A DNA stretch of 64,000 nucleotides from Styela clava (lineage: Eukaryota; Chordata; Ascidiacea; Stolidobranchia; Styelidae). Positions 47,933 through 58,895 of the stretch are shown in pieces. Under the pieces are notes generated by a model. That model saw nothing but the letters and a program-made list of their open reading frames with translations, searched no databases and was not told the origin of the DNA. The first letter of the stretch is position 1. Each line of letters begins with the position of its first letter. Both the position numbers and the translations under genes were made by a program. Where the stretch lies: assembly GCF_964204865.1 (NCBI RefSeq), contig NC_135255.1, positions 11,375,135-11,439,134 on the forward strand, read 5' to 3'.

Positions 47933-50083
47933 CATCTTTTAATTTGGACTTCAATTGTTTAATATAAAACAAAGAGAGAGATCTCATCAATGTCATCTCA
48001 TTTCAGTCACCCGTTATTATTTAATCAAGAATTCACTGATTTTATTTGATTATTTAACATGCGTAACTCCCATACTCTTATACTGATTGTTTAAATATGT
48101 ATGTAACCGCTTTTCTTGTTATAGTTGAACTATGTATGTCTGAAAAAGTCTGACCTTGGTCAGACGAAACGTTACAGAAATATACTTGTGTTAGTGTGCA
48201 GCAAGACTATTGAATCACTTAGGATTTTGTCGAGTGTTTTTAAATTATTGATTTGTGATAAATAGCTATACCTTTTTTGCTACGGCAAAATCCACCACAT
48301 TTATTGAATATAATTCATGAATATTTCTCCTGGAACCGTTACATTTTTTAATTCCAATTTGTTTTATTATGAGACATTCACATTTTTGTTTCAATTAATA
48401 CTTTGTAAAAGGGGCTGTTATACTTATAAACACATAAATGCTCAGATCGTAGACAAGGCCATAGCTCCAAACTAAAATATGAATTTTTGCAGACCGCTCG
48501 AAACTCACTCTTGAAGAACGATTTGCTGTCCCATGGGGTTGGGGTTTTGGCATGGAAACAAATCTTGAGGGAATTTATGAAGATTTGTTTAAAAAAAACA
48601 TTTGAAACAGCCATGTAAACTAACAGACCAATATGTTTAACTCAATAGCTTGACAAAAATGTCTGTTAAATATTGAGCACAGGTATAGCACAAAGTATAT
48701 TTTAAGATATTAATTCATTGGTATTATTTATTGGATCTGTCTCCTATTGAGCGTTTCAATACTTATAATTATTATAATATTATAGCATAATTATTATTTC
48801 TAAAATTACCAACAGTATTCAGGTCATTAATAACAGATAAACCGGGAAAATTTTTCTTTATATAGGTTCTTCATGCTAGGATTTTGGAAATATCTGTTTG
48901 GAGCAACTGCCAAGTTTTGCAAACCTATTTTGACATATGCAGCAGCACTACTGACATGGCTTCCCTCAAAAACGGAAATTTACTACCTTTTGAAACATCT
49001 GGAGACAAAAGACTGCAGTGAATCAGCCAAAATTTCATAAATTATTTTACACACTGGAAGTCTACAACAGGTGATTAGCTCAAGGATTTTTTAACAAAAT
49101 AAATGCTATACAGCTGCATGCAACACAATTTGTACTTATATTTAGAAAACAACAACATTTCATTGTTTCTCCAGCGTATGAAGGGCTCCAAATACTGTTA
49201 CCCCTCAATATGTGATATACCACATCAGACCAAACATTTGTCAGACCCCACTTTAAGTGTAAAATAAAAGTCTTCTATATTAATTTTCTATAACATACAT
49301 ATAAATTTTTCGTGGCTTTAAATACTTTTTAGAGTTAGACCATCGGGACTATTTAAAACTAACATTTACCGGCTCCCGATCAGGCCTGCTAGGTGTTTTG
49401 GTCTAATTTGTCAATTAAAAATTTCAGACCCCTGAACTCGTAATAGAACTAAACTAAAGAAAAGTAGAATTAAATTATAGCCTAACCCTAACGTGGTACA
49501 CCTACTACGTTCCGGTGTCCTCATACCTTTGTACGCATATATCAGGAGTGCGGAGACTTGACTGTAATCACATATATCTTAATCTCGTTTTAGCTGCTGT
49601 GTTTCTTTGATTGTTTTCGTATTCCATGAGTCCTATTGTCCATTTTGTTGTTATTATTTTGGCTGCAGTACTTTGCGTATACATTTGCTCTAATTTTTGT
49701 TAATTTTTTGAATACTTTTTCAAGTAGTGTTGTTACATCTTGACATTCGGTTACATTGTTTAATAGGTATTCGCTTATAAATGATTTGAAAATAGTTTTC
49801 TTTTATATCAAGTGTCGGATATTCAGTGATGTGATGTTGGAAAAAAATTTCAGCTGCTTGCATGTATTGAGATAGCCATTTCAATGTTCCTCATAAGCAT
49901 GTTTCGTTGTGAAATCTTCTTGCAGTCACTTGCGTAAGTGTAATTTTTTTTAACAATTTGAGTTTATGACTAGCTGAAATGCCTTAATGTGATAAATTTT
50001 TCTAATAAAATATCCTGCCATGTAATCTAAAATTTTGATTTCTTCGACTGTGAGATTGGTGGTTATTACGCTTTTAGATTTAG
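47933..50083. other. intergenic, with a hammerhead-like motif and an M1 fragment
   Basis: No gene. 48140-48170 holds a hammerhead-like hairpin (separate entry). 49430-49545 is the right half of an M1 MITE ('ctacgttccggtgtcc'). The remainder is unrecognised AT-rich DNA. Confidence 0.45.
48140..48170 (+). ncRNA. hammerhead-like hairpin, probably inactive
   Basis: CTGAAAA, then a perfect 7-bp hairpin (GTCTGAC-cttg-GTCAGAC, 48148-48165), then GAAAC. This is the hammerhead core layout, CUGANGA-helix II-GAAA, but with A in place of the essential G of CUGANGA. It probably marks the end of a retroelement relict. Helices I and III were not resolved. Confidence 0.35.
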
Positions 50084-50091
50084 TATTATAG

Positions 50092-50608
50092 GACTGACAT
50101 CATTATGAACCCTAAAATAAGGACAGGGAAACATAATAATAAGATAACAGTGAATGAAATGTAATAAACAGAATGTATTCGTGCAGTGCGACCCTTATAT
50201 AATCATTGACTCTTGGAAAAGTTATTTATAAATTGGTTTGATTTAATTTCTCGAGCAGAGCCTTGTATTTCTGGGTTGCATTGTGAGCAGAAATTGCTGC
50301 TTTACCTATGGATTCCAGATTATTCTCACATTCACAAAAGCTGCAGTGCGCAAATCACTGACCCGTCGTTTCGTTTGCCGCCGTTGAATTCTTTCTCATA
50401 ATCATCACGGCAAATGTTTTTACGTTTACTCATTTTATCTGTTATGAAGTTCCAGATCTAAACTAAATTTAAAGTTTAATTTACCAGTATATTCATTCAT
50501 AAGGACAAAAACAAGGACACACGTCAAAATAAGGATGTTTCTTAGAAATAAGGACAAAAACATTTTTTAGGACAAAGACCTTCAAAATAAGGACGTTATG
50601 GCAGCTCT
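50092..50608. mobile_element. candidate MITE of about 517 bp
   Basis: The left end has 'ccctaaaataaggac' and the right end 'ccttcaaaataaggac' with a related 'actgacat' / 'agctgccat' inverted pair outside. The flanks TATTATAG and GATTATAG are a 7-of-8 direct repeat. No coding content. Confidence 0.4.
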
Positions 50609-50616
50609 GATTATAG

Positions 50617-51159
50617 GTCAGGTGGAGAAAAAACGTCTATGAAATGTACAATACTTGAGATGGATGGAGTGAGACGAAAACGCTGTGGTCCTAAGCGTTT
50701 TTTTTAAATAAAGTGCAAAATATTTATTTTCGTCACCACTTTACCTACATCGCATCGCATTTTTGATGCCTTGCTTTCTTTCGACAAGTAAGTTGTCACA
50801 TTCCGCGTCCTTCAGCAAATATTTCGATCAGTCATCAATGAACAGGCCGAGTTTGCGAGCTGTGCGTCGTCGTCGTTAAGCACCTTGTCTGAACCTAACC
50901 GACCGTGACGCCCGCCACTTGGAAGAGCAACATCGCCTTTGTTTGTTTATTATACGGCGAGCGGAGCTGGACATCTATTAGTAGTATATATGTACGATCA
51001 GAATATTGTATAGTTCCCAATTATTGACTTTTGAACTAGCATTTACCTGCCGTGTTTCTCTGTGAGTTGTGAGTTGTACTTGTCTTTTTTACCGCTAGTC
51101 TGTGGAATGTGTTTTGAAACAACTGTTGGCCGCTATCACAGAGTTGTAGTTGGAGCCCT
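50617..51159. other. intergenic, nothing recognised
   Basis: Slightly less AT-rich around 50860-50960; no gene recognised. Confidence 0.45.
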
Positions 51160-51429
51160 ATGCTATATGAACGACAAGCCCATCACACCTCAATAGACTG
51201 GTATACAATGATGATTGAAATGATTCTAATGAAACAAGTTATATGGAAAAATTTAGCCTGTATACTTAACAACATTCGAGGTTCAAAGGTAAGATATAAC
51301 TAACACCACGAGGTGGGCGTTATAAATTATCACGAACTGCAAATATTTCACTCTCTCCAAAATATAGTAGCAAGGCTTCGTTTGGCGCGAAATGCATATA
51401 ATTATGCCATATGTGAGAAAATCAGATAA

Positions 51430-51510
51430 GATGTGGTACATATATTTGGACAATGTTTTCCTATTTTTTCGTTCCTTTATTTCATTACTTTTCAACGCCA
51501 ACTATCCGCA
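51430..51510 (-). pseudogene. PARL: PARL 3'-end-like fragment, unit 1
   Basis: Resembles the last codons and 3' flank of PARL near 33085-33165, but is more decayed than its counterpart at 58805-58895. Confidence 0.4.
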
Positions 51511-51569
51511 ACAGAATTTTCATTAAACCAGCTTGCAATGCAAAATTTTCTTTAAGCTATATCATTATT

Positions 51570-51991
51570 CATTAAAAACCCATCCTACGCGCAAAAAGAA
51601 TACCGGATACCGTTAAAACGATGAAATGAACTGACGCGCGACTATACTTTATCATGAACAAGTTTTGTATATTAAGAAGCTATGACTTCCGTTTAATCAA
51701 TAATCAACATTTCATAACTGTTAACGCGAGGTGAAATCGCTCATTTCTTTGTAGTAGTATGGATCAGTGAAGATTTTCTTTTTGCGCGTAGGATGGGTTT
51801 TTAATGGATAAGGTCTATACCGGATACCGTTAAAACGATGAAATGAACTGACGCGCGACTATACTTTATCATTAACAAGTTTTATATATTAAGAAGCTAT
51901 GACTTCCGTTTAATCAATCATCAACATTTCATAACTGTTAACGCGAGGTGAAATCGCTCATTTCTTTGTAGTAGTATGGATCAGTGAAGAT
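51570..51991. repeat. 172-bp direct repeat with 30-bp inverted repeat
   Basis: The segment starting 'taccggataccgttaaaacg' occurs at 51601-51772 and again at 51818-51990. The first copy is bracketed by an inverted repeat of about 30 bp, 'attaaaaacccatcctacgc' at 51570 and its complement ending at about 51805. Unit 2 has a single related copy near 58930-59045 without the inverted repeat. Confidence 0.85.
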
Positions 51992-52704
51992 AGTTTCAGC
52001 GTTGAATTACTTTAACGTCGTAAATAGTGCTTTCACAATTTGGGGTCATTGTCTGCTGTCATTCGGACAGAAATGAATGAAAGAAATATGTTCGAATTGT
52101 TGGGTTGTAATAAACTAATGATATTTCCTCTTTGTGTAATACTAAAATCCCAAGTCTGTTGTAATTTGGAAAATACCTGAGTATACTGATGAAATGTATA
52201 CAGTATTATTGTTGTCTCACAGGCTTGTCAGCTCAGTCTGTATTTCCCACGGGAGTAGCCATGTCATAGCAACTTGATTACGTCATAGCTAACCTTGATC
52301 TTTATGTTATTTAATCTTTTCAATGTGTTCACTCCCCAGTTTTCTTTATATACAAGGATCCATTATTTATTTTGTTTTATGTTTTAAAAAATGACGGCAA
52401 CGAAATTCATAACCAATATATTATTGGAAACATTAGCATAGGTTTCCTCTGCCAAAAGCTGGTGCGAAATTGCTTTTTGCCATACTAGTTTGATCGGCAG
52501 CAGTAGTGCGCTTATTTAGTTACGGAAACGAATGTTACCTTCCGCTTGTTAACCTCTGTGTACATCAGTTTGCGTGTCATTCAGAAATTACTCGGATTAA
52601 CCAAATTATTAGATACAAGTGATGGACAGGTAATTGATAATTTGCTGAATGAGCATAGTGACCCGGAAATAGAATAAGATTGTCAAGAATGAGACTGAAG
52701 TGTC

Positions 52705-52939
52705 GGTACTCCAGAAGTATGTGCGCCAAGATGGCGGACACCGGAACGTAGTATGTGTATAGGTTAGGGTTAGTCTATAATTTTAGGTACAAATACTACG
52801 AGAGTCACTTGGCTAGTCCCTGAACTCGAAATAGAACTAAAATAGAGAAAACTAGAATAAAATTAAGGCCCAACCCTAACCTGGTACACATACTATGTTC
52901 CGGTGTCCGCCATCTTGGTGCACATACTTCTGGAGCGCC
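52705..52939. mobile_element. MITE family M1, copy 3, with matching empty site
   Basis: A 235-bp element with long inverted repeats (ggtactccagaagtatgtgc on the left) flanked by a perfect GAAGTGTC duplication at 52697-52704 and 52940-52947. The tandem duplicate keeps the uninterrupted site (gaagtgcc at 59514-59521), so insertion came after duplication or was lost precisely. Confidence 0.92.
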
Positions 52940-53509
52940 GAAGTGTCATAGTAAGACGATAATTTTGAATTTTAAAGTTAACAACGTCGATTCATTTTGT
53001 CGTTGTGCATGTCTTTTAGTACATGTAGTCCTCTTTACTAAACCAGAATTTTTATAAATTTAATATTTTTATTGATTTGTATTACAATAAAAATCCCGTG
53101 GGATGGAATGGGGCTGGCATAAATTACTATTGCATGGAAGTGGGATGGAACAGAAAATATATACCATGGACAAGCCACAGTATTTTATATACAGGGCAGA
53201 GATGGAGTCGGGGGTCAGTGTTGCAAACTCTTAGTCCCATAATTTTATTCACTAAGAAATCCAATTTCACATGACTTCCGTCGAGTCGAGATTGCTGTTC
53301 TCCTGTACTATCAGTATTCGTCAATTTTTTAATGCGCTGTTCTGATATTCACACTTTATTCAATAAAACCTCAATTTGAAAATCGAAATCACCCAAGTTA
53401 CCACCACAAAATACCACGTCAATGCAATTTATCAAGTGATAATCGGTGAGTAACTTCGTTCCGTATAATTCATTTCAGCGTCACACTACTATATTCTGAA
53501 ATCAAACAA

Positions 53510-56500
53510 ATGGACCTAAATAGCAATGAAAGTATATATACCGCTGTTAAAGAAGCACATGCTCGGATTTCCAACCACATAAGGAAGACTCCATTAGAAT
53601 ATTCCGTACATTTGTCAAAGAAAACGGGATGCAACGTTTACCTAAAACTAGGTAGGTATTTTCATGTCTTCAACTTTTTACCTCTTAGTACTGGGATTCA
53701 CAACACAGCGCACGCGTGCCTAATGTGCCACCCAATAAGGTTGAACGTGGCTCGCGAACGGTTTGGTAAAAAATGTACTTATAATAAATCCTAATAACTC
53801 ACGAATGTGTATTCAAACATTTCTATCTCGTGACTTTGTTATCTGAAAGTAGGCTGTAAGTAAGTAGCTTTGTCTGGGGTAGCGAGCGGATAGGAACATG
53901 ATTTCTCTATTTAGACTTGGAGTGAAGTAGCGTAAATAAAGCGCGCTTGTTTCATAATGAATTAATTCGGCGAGTTCATTCACAAATGCTTAGCTCCTGG
54001 TTCGATATGAAACATAAACAAACAAGTAATGTTAATGTCTGATTTGGAGACAGTTTGTAACCGCTTCGCATTCATTATTTGTTAGGAAGGTTTGAATTAA
54101 TAGCAAATTCATGTCCATGTATTTTTTTAGAAAACGAACAAATAACTGGGTCTAATAAAGCACGGGGAGCTTTCAATAAAGTATTATCATTACTGGAAGA
54201 TCCTGGTCATCAAGGAAAGAGTATAAAATTTTTTGCTGTTTCTTCTTGTGGAAACCACGCTTTAGCAATGGTGAGTTCTGTAGATAAAGACCGAGTCCAA
54301 AAAGGAGCTAGTTTGAATCAGGAAGGACAAAAATTAGGGTTTCATATTAGCACTTATATATACACAATTCACTTATGCATATATATACATTACGCTCGTC
54401 TCCAGATGCACGCACTAAATCAAACGGGACAGATAGGTGAAGTATACGTCCCTACGTTTGTAAAGAAAAATAAATTGGATGACCTAGAAGCAAGGGGAGC
54501 AGACGTTAGAATTCGTGGTGACGACATGGACGACACTGAAATCTTTGCTAGAAAAGAAGCAGAGGTGAGTATACTTATGTATGTACTTATGTGAATAAAA
54601 ATTCTCAAGAATCCTATTAAGTGTGCCATAAATATACAAAAAACTTCCAAAAAACTTGTTATATCCCGAAGGCAGTATCCAGATTGATTAATTTAATTAT
54701 TGGACACGAAATGGGCCTATGGATCGTTTTGTTATTTTGTTGTTGTCGACCATCACGTTTCTATTTTGTTTTTTCTTTTTCTACCAGACCAATTGCTTTG
54801 AAATTTTTAGAGAATGTTTTGTTAGCAGGTAATTACCTATATTTATTTCAAACATTTTTGTGGGCCTTGTTTTTTGTGTGCGATGAGGTCATCGAACATA
54901 AAAATTGCGCACCTTGTGGCGGTTCCGCGTTCGCGATAGTGGTGAGGCGAAGTCGTGAAAACTGCGGTACCGGAGTCGACTGTTACAGATTGCATACCCG
55001 TACTACTTCGTTTGGGATTTCGTGTTCATATATTTGGGCATCGTTCCCTTAATTTTTGAATGCCTATCGTTTGTGCGCTGTGACAAACGATAAGGGCGGT
55101 GGCAAGGGGTGAGGGGGGATGACCTTTACTACTTTATGAAATTAAATTTACCTCTTTGTTTTATAGACTAGGGAAGGAGTATTCGTTTCAGCTTATGGTG
55201 ATCCAGAAGTACTTGCAGGACAAGGAACCGTTGGGTATGTAATTTAAACATCAGCAACAGATGGATTGTAAATATATATACAATTGAATTACTAACCTTG
55301 TGAGTCTCAGTCATTCATATAACTATTTGTGACGCAAGGTACGGCTGTCGGATATATCGGCTATTTCTGCTACATATATATATTATTAGCTGATAAACCA
55401 GGCAATACTGCATACTGAAATTATATTGAGATTGAGACGCTTGTAAGTGCTTAGGAACTGGAGTCGCAACATGGCACCCATTGTGGCCTATGATTTCAGC
55501 CTTCAATTTTGTCATCACATCTATACTTACTGTATTATTACTCAGTTTGGAAATTATCTCCGAGTTGAAACACGTCGATGCCATTTTTGTGTCTGTTGGA
55601 GGTGGTGGGATAATCGGTGGAATATCATCATATGTGAAACATATTAGTCCACATACTAAGGTAAATGGAAAGATTACACAGCAGTCAACTTGGTCTAAAA
55701 AGACTTGTATTAGACATAAAACAAATGTATTAAATTTATCAGGTTATTGGATGTAGCGCAGAAGCTTCAAATTGTATGGAACAATCCATAAAACATGGGA
55801 AACCCATCAATATTGTGAGCAAATCTACTTTGGCAGATGGACTTGTCGGTAAAATCTAGTTTATTGATGCTAAATTTTACTAGAGCGTGATGCAAAATCA
55901 AATTCAAAATATAAAAATTAGGATTGCTGTCATTATAATCTTATCCTGCATTTACACGTTATATATATATGAAGATTGTCCACGACAATTAAGGACTTTT
56001 CGTTCTATAAATTTTGCTGCCAATTTAGAGAATGTCGTCGACCCGCGTTAAATGTTATTTCAAACCTTAAAACTCTATTTTAAGTAATATACTCGAGGGA
56101 GTGTTTGTGTCGTTACTTCGAGAGAACCCATGTTTGAACCAGTCAACAATTTATATTCTGACAAAATTGTCTCAGGATATTATTTTTTGTTAGACACATA
56201 TTGTCACGGACATTAGCATACAAAAATATCTTCGATATTTTTTTTATTCAGGAAATATCGGACTTGATAGTATAACTTTTTCTGTCTGTCAACGCAACGT
56301 TGATAGATGGATCACTGTGACGGAAGATGAAATTTACAAAGCCATGTTCATAATGCTAAATGATCATCACAAGGTAAGGTCAACGCTCAAGAAACAAAAA
56401 GTAAATCGATATCTGGCAACCCCTTCAGAAAACGTTTTGCCTAATAATCATCACAAGGCAAGGTCAGCGCTCAAGGAACAAAATGTCAATCAATATCTGG

Positions 56501-56909
56501 CAACCCCTTTAGAAAACGTTTCGCTTAATAATCATCACGAGGCAAGGTCAAGGAACAAAATGACAATCAATATCTGGCAACGACTTTAGAGAACGTTTTG
56601 TTTTGTATGTGGCTTGCAATATATGCACTCGGGCTGCCCAATTGCTGTTACAAGTGAATTCAACGATTTTCCTACCAAATCAAGTATATATTTTGTTACG
56701 CCACAGTTTTTTTCCAATTTTCTATTCGACTTAAACAATTTTTGACAATTTTTGATATTTTTAAGGTGGCAGAAGGGGCAGCTGGTGTTGCACTTGCTTC
56801 TTTCCTGAGAGTTCAAGAAGAATACAAAGGCCAAAACGTTGTTGTTCTGATTTGTGGTGGTTACGTATACGCAGACGATCTGGCAAAAGTGATTGATTAC
56901 TGCAAATAG
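53510..56909 (+). CDS. serine racemase / L-serine-L-threonine dehydratase-like PLP enzyme, eight exons
   Basis: Exons 53510-53651, 54131-54270, 54406-54564, 55167-55234, 55546-55660, 55743-55848, 56252-56373 and 56766-56909 join in frame at GT-AG sites into 331 residues; serine racemase has about 340. This is a fold-type II PLP enzyme acting on serine, threonine or related amino acids. Lys57 in TGSNKARGA should hold PLP. Asn89/His90 in SSCGNHALA and the Gly loop VGGGGIIGG (187-195) bind the cofactor. EGAAG (287-291) and ICGG (313-316) complete the site. The residue matching the racemase Ser84 is Cys87, and the position facing the PLP ring nitrogen is Cys314, as in serine dehydratases. Dehydratase activity is therefore as likely as racemisation. 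The start is the first ATG in an exon that is conserved in the duplicate. Confidence 0.88.
54695..55065 (+). repeat. dispersed repeat family A, copy 3 (intron 3)
   Basis: Matches 1180-1640 ('ttggacacgaaatgggcctatgg', 'gaccaattgctttgaaatt'). It accounts for most of the size difference between intron 3 here and the 132-bp intron 3 of the duplicate. Confidence 0.65.
56356..56600. repeat. tandem repeat of about 75 bp spanning the exon 7 donor
   Basis: Three units. The first begins with the last bases of exon 7 (atgatcatcacaag|gtaagg). The next two repeat that junction as 'atcatcacaaggcaagg' and 'atcatcacgaggcaagg', followed by a 'tatctggcaacc' block. The copies of the donor have become GC rather than GT. 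The duplicate gene shows one unit plus a partial one. Confidence 0.85.
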
Positions 56910-57110
56910 AACAAAGCTGCAATCATTGAAATGCTCTAATTATCTTGTGAACCGGAATAGATGTTTTCCTCAGCGACTTTCTTGTTTAATACCGTTTTTT
57001 TTTTAATTTAAGTGCATAATGGACAGAATGGCAACGGTGACATAACAATTCAATTTTATCACTTTTATTTTCAGGCATGGTAGTAAACATTACTTCGTTT
57101 TGAATTATGT

Positions 57111-57740
57111 GTGTTATCACTCCACCACTAATAGTAACAACTTGAATCACATAGGTCATAGATTAACATCATATTTTCAACGGGATTTCTGAATAAAACA
57201 TACTTTCACCTTACTAACTGTTACCGATTTCCCCCCAAAATAAGACCTAGCTTTAATTTAAAAAATGATTTTAATATAAGCCCTTCCCATCAAATATGAC
57301 CTAGTCGATAGCGCAAATTTTTTTTCTTAGTCGATAGCAAGAGACTAGTTATTCTCTACTTTGGAGTTTTGTTTCTGATAAATGAAAATAAAAGTTATTT
57401 TATAAGTGTTATTTTTCGAATAAAAATTGAAATGAGACACTGTCTTAATTTCGAGGTATTTCAATTAGTAATTTTCACAGTTTTCATCTAGTATTTTTAC
57501 ACTTTAAAAAACAACTTTTAATACACAATCACAATAACATTCATTTAATTCGTCAAGTGAATTTTTTTTATATCATATAATGTTCCTCTATCAGTCTATC
57601 ACATAGTATCTTATAGCACAAACTGCAATTTTAAAACCCATTTCCAGCCCCGTTTTAATTTTCGATATATAATTATCTCGTTAAGAAAAATAAAGTACAA
57701 CGAAATTTTATATCGTGTGTGTGCCTTGTTTTTATATATC
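57111..57740. other. region between the duplicated units, nothing recognised
   Basis: AT-rich; an AATAAA at 57387-57392 is too far from the stop codon to assign with confidence. Confidence 0.4.
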
Positions 57741-57748
57741 ATTTAATA

Positions 57749-58272
57749 CAGCGGTTCCCAAAGGGTGCGCGCGGCGCATTAGTGCGTAGTGACGAGTGGA
57801 TAGGTACGCCGCGAAAATTGACAGAATATTTAGGATAGTGTAATTATTATAAAAGTTCTTTTGTTCCTTATTTTAAATGTTGTGTATATAAATCAATAAA
57901 TTGCTTTTATATGTTGTTTACTTCCTGTTACGTAGGGTCTGCATCTAATGTTACGTAACAATAGAGGGATAAACCACTTAGTGCAATTTCGTGAACTGCA
58001 GTTCATATATCTACTGAACAGAGTTTAGCGAATATGGGTGATTTTCCCAGCATTTTGAAGGGAAATCGAGCAGAGATGAGAAAGAAGAGTTGACCTTTCG
58101 CCATTATTCCTTATGTCTATGTGTTTTAAAACTTTATAATGCATAAAGTACACATTAGCGATAACAAAATTGACTTTTATTTGAAAAACTGGATTTTGTT
58201 CGTGTAAGTGCGCCTTGAGTTTTCTTCCGTAATAATTCGGCGCCGCATGAACAAAATGTTTGGGAACCGCTG
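57749..58272. mobile_element. hAT-type MITE, 524 bp
   Basis: Starts CAGCGGTTCCCAAA and ends TTTGGGAACCGCTG, perfect terminal inverted repeats of the hAT kind. Flanks atttaata and gcttaatg share TTAAT. No transposase frame. Confidence 0.8.
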
Positions 58273-58389
58273 GCTTAATGAATAAATTAACCATCAATTG
58301 TGGGGTGTACCTGTTGTTTTATACAGCTGTCGAATAAGTTCTGAAACAGCAGCTGACAGATTTCAATGCGCTGTTGTTAAAGCTGTATG

Positions 58390-58518
58390 CAGTGGTGGGA
58401 TTCCAATTTATTGTCAGCCGGTTCCGTCAATCCGTAATGCTAACCAGTTCGCTGATCTTATAAAAATCCGTGAGACGGTTCTATAGAACCGGTGCTACCC
58501 GGCTGAATCCCACCACTG
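58390..58518. mobile_element. hAT-type MITE, 129 bp
   Basis: Starts CAGTGGTGGGATTC and ends GAATCCCACCACTG. An inner 'cagccgg' / 'ccggctg' pair is also inverted. Flanking GCTGTATG and GTTGTATG form an 8-bp duplication with one change. Confidence 0.88.
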
Positions 58519-58804
58519 GTTGTATGTTATATGAATGACAATCTCATTATATCTCAATAGAGCAGAAACTGGTATACAATGATGATTGAAATGATTTCTA
58601 TGATGCAAGTTATATGGAGATATCTCGATTAATTTACACAACATTCAAGATAAAAGTTAAGATTTGACTAATACCGTGAGGTGGGCTTTATAAATTGAGT
58701 AGGCAATGCCGAACCGAAAAAATCCAAACCCTTCCAAAATATAGTATAGTTGCCTGTGCAGAACTACGTTTGACGCGAAAGGCATATAAATATGCCATAC
58801 GTGA

Positions 58805-58895
58805 GAACATCGGATAGAATGTGGAACAATTATTTGGACAATGTTTTCTATTTGTTTTTATCCCAGTATTCTATCACTTTTCTACACCACCAACC
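58805..58895 (-). pseudogene. PARL: PARL 3'-end fragment, unit 2
   Basis: Matches PARL around 33080-33165: 'gaatgtggaacaattatt' in the 3' flank, then 'cccagtattctatcac' and 'ttctacacca' from the last coding codons. It lies upstream of the PLP gene on the opposite strand. Confidence 0.65.

Larger units (their letters stand above)
51165..57110. repeat. segmental tandem duplication, unit 1
   Basis: Homologous along its length to 58520-64000: an upstream block ('ctggtatacaatgatgattg'), a PARL 3'-like fragment, non-coding leader, eight-exon PLP gene and 3' flank up to at least 'attacttcgtttt' at 57100. Unit-specific insertions are an M1 MITE at 52705-52939, family A in intron 3 and a 172-bp duplication at 51600-51991. 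Unit 2 continues beyond the window edge. Confidence 0.9.

Noticed and set aside
47586-47935. Minus-strand frames near the right end of the large hAT
   Set aside because: They cover the terminal and subterminal repeats and show no transposase motifs.
52740-52800. Telomere-like 'ggttagggttag' motifs in the M1 MITEs
   Set aside because: Only about two units and always part of the MITE inverted repeat, so not a telomeric tract.
54621-55052. 143-codon frame in intron 3 of the first PLP gene
   Set aside because: It lies mostly in family A repeat DNA, is not conserved in the other copies, and the flanking exons splice cleanly around it.
33113-56909. A functional cluster linking PARL, POGLUT and the PLP enzyme
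   Set aside because: Their compartments and reactions differ, the distances are large and filled with transposons, and no shared regulatory sequence was seen.
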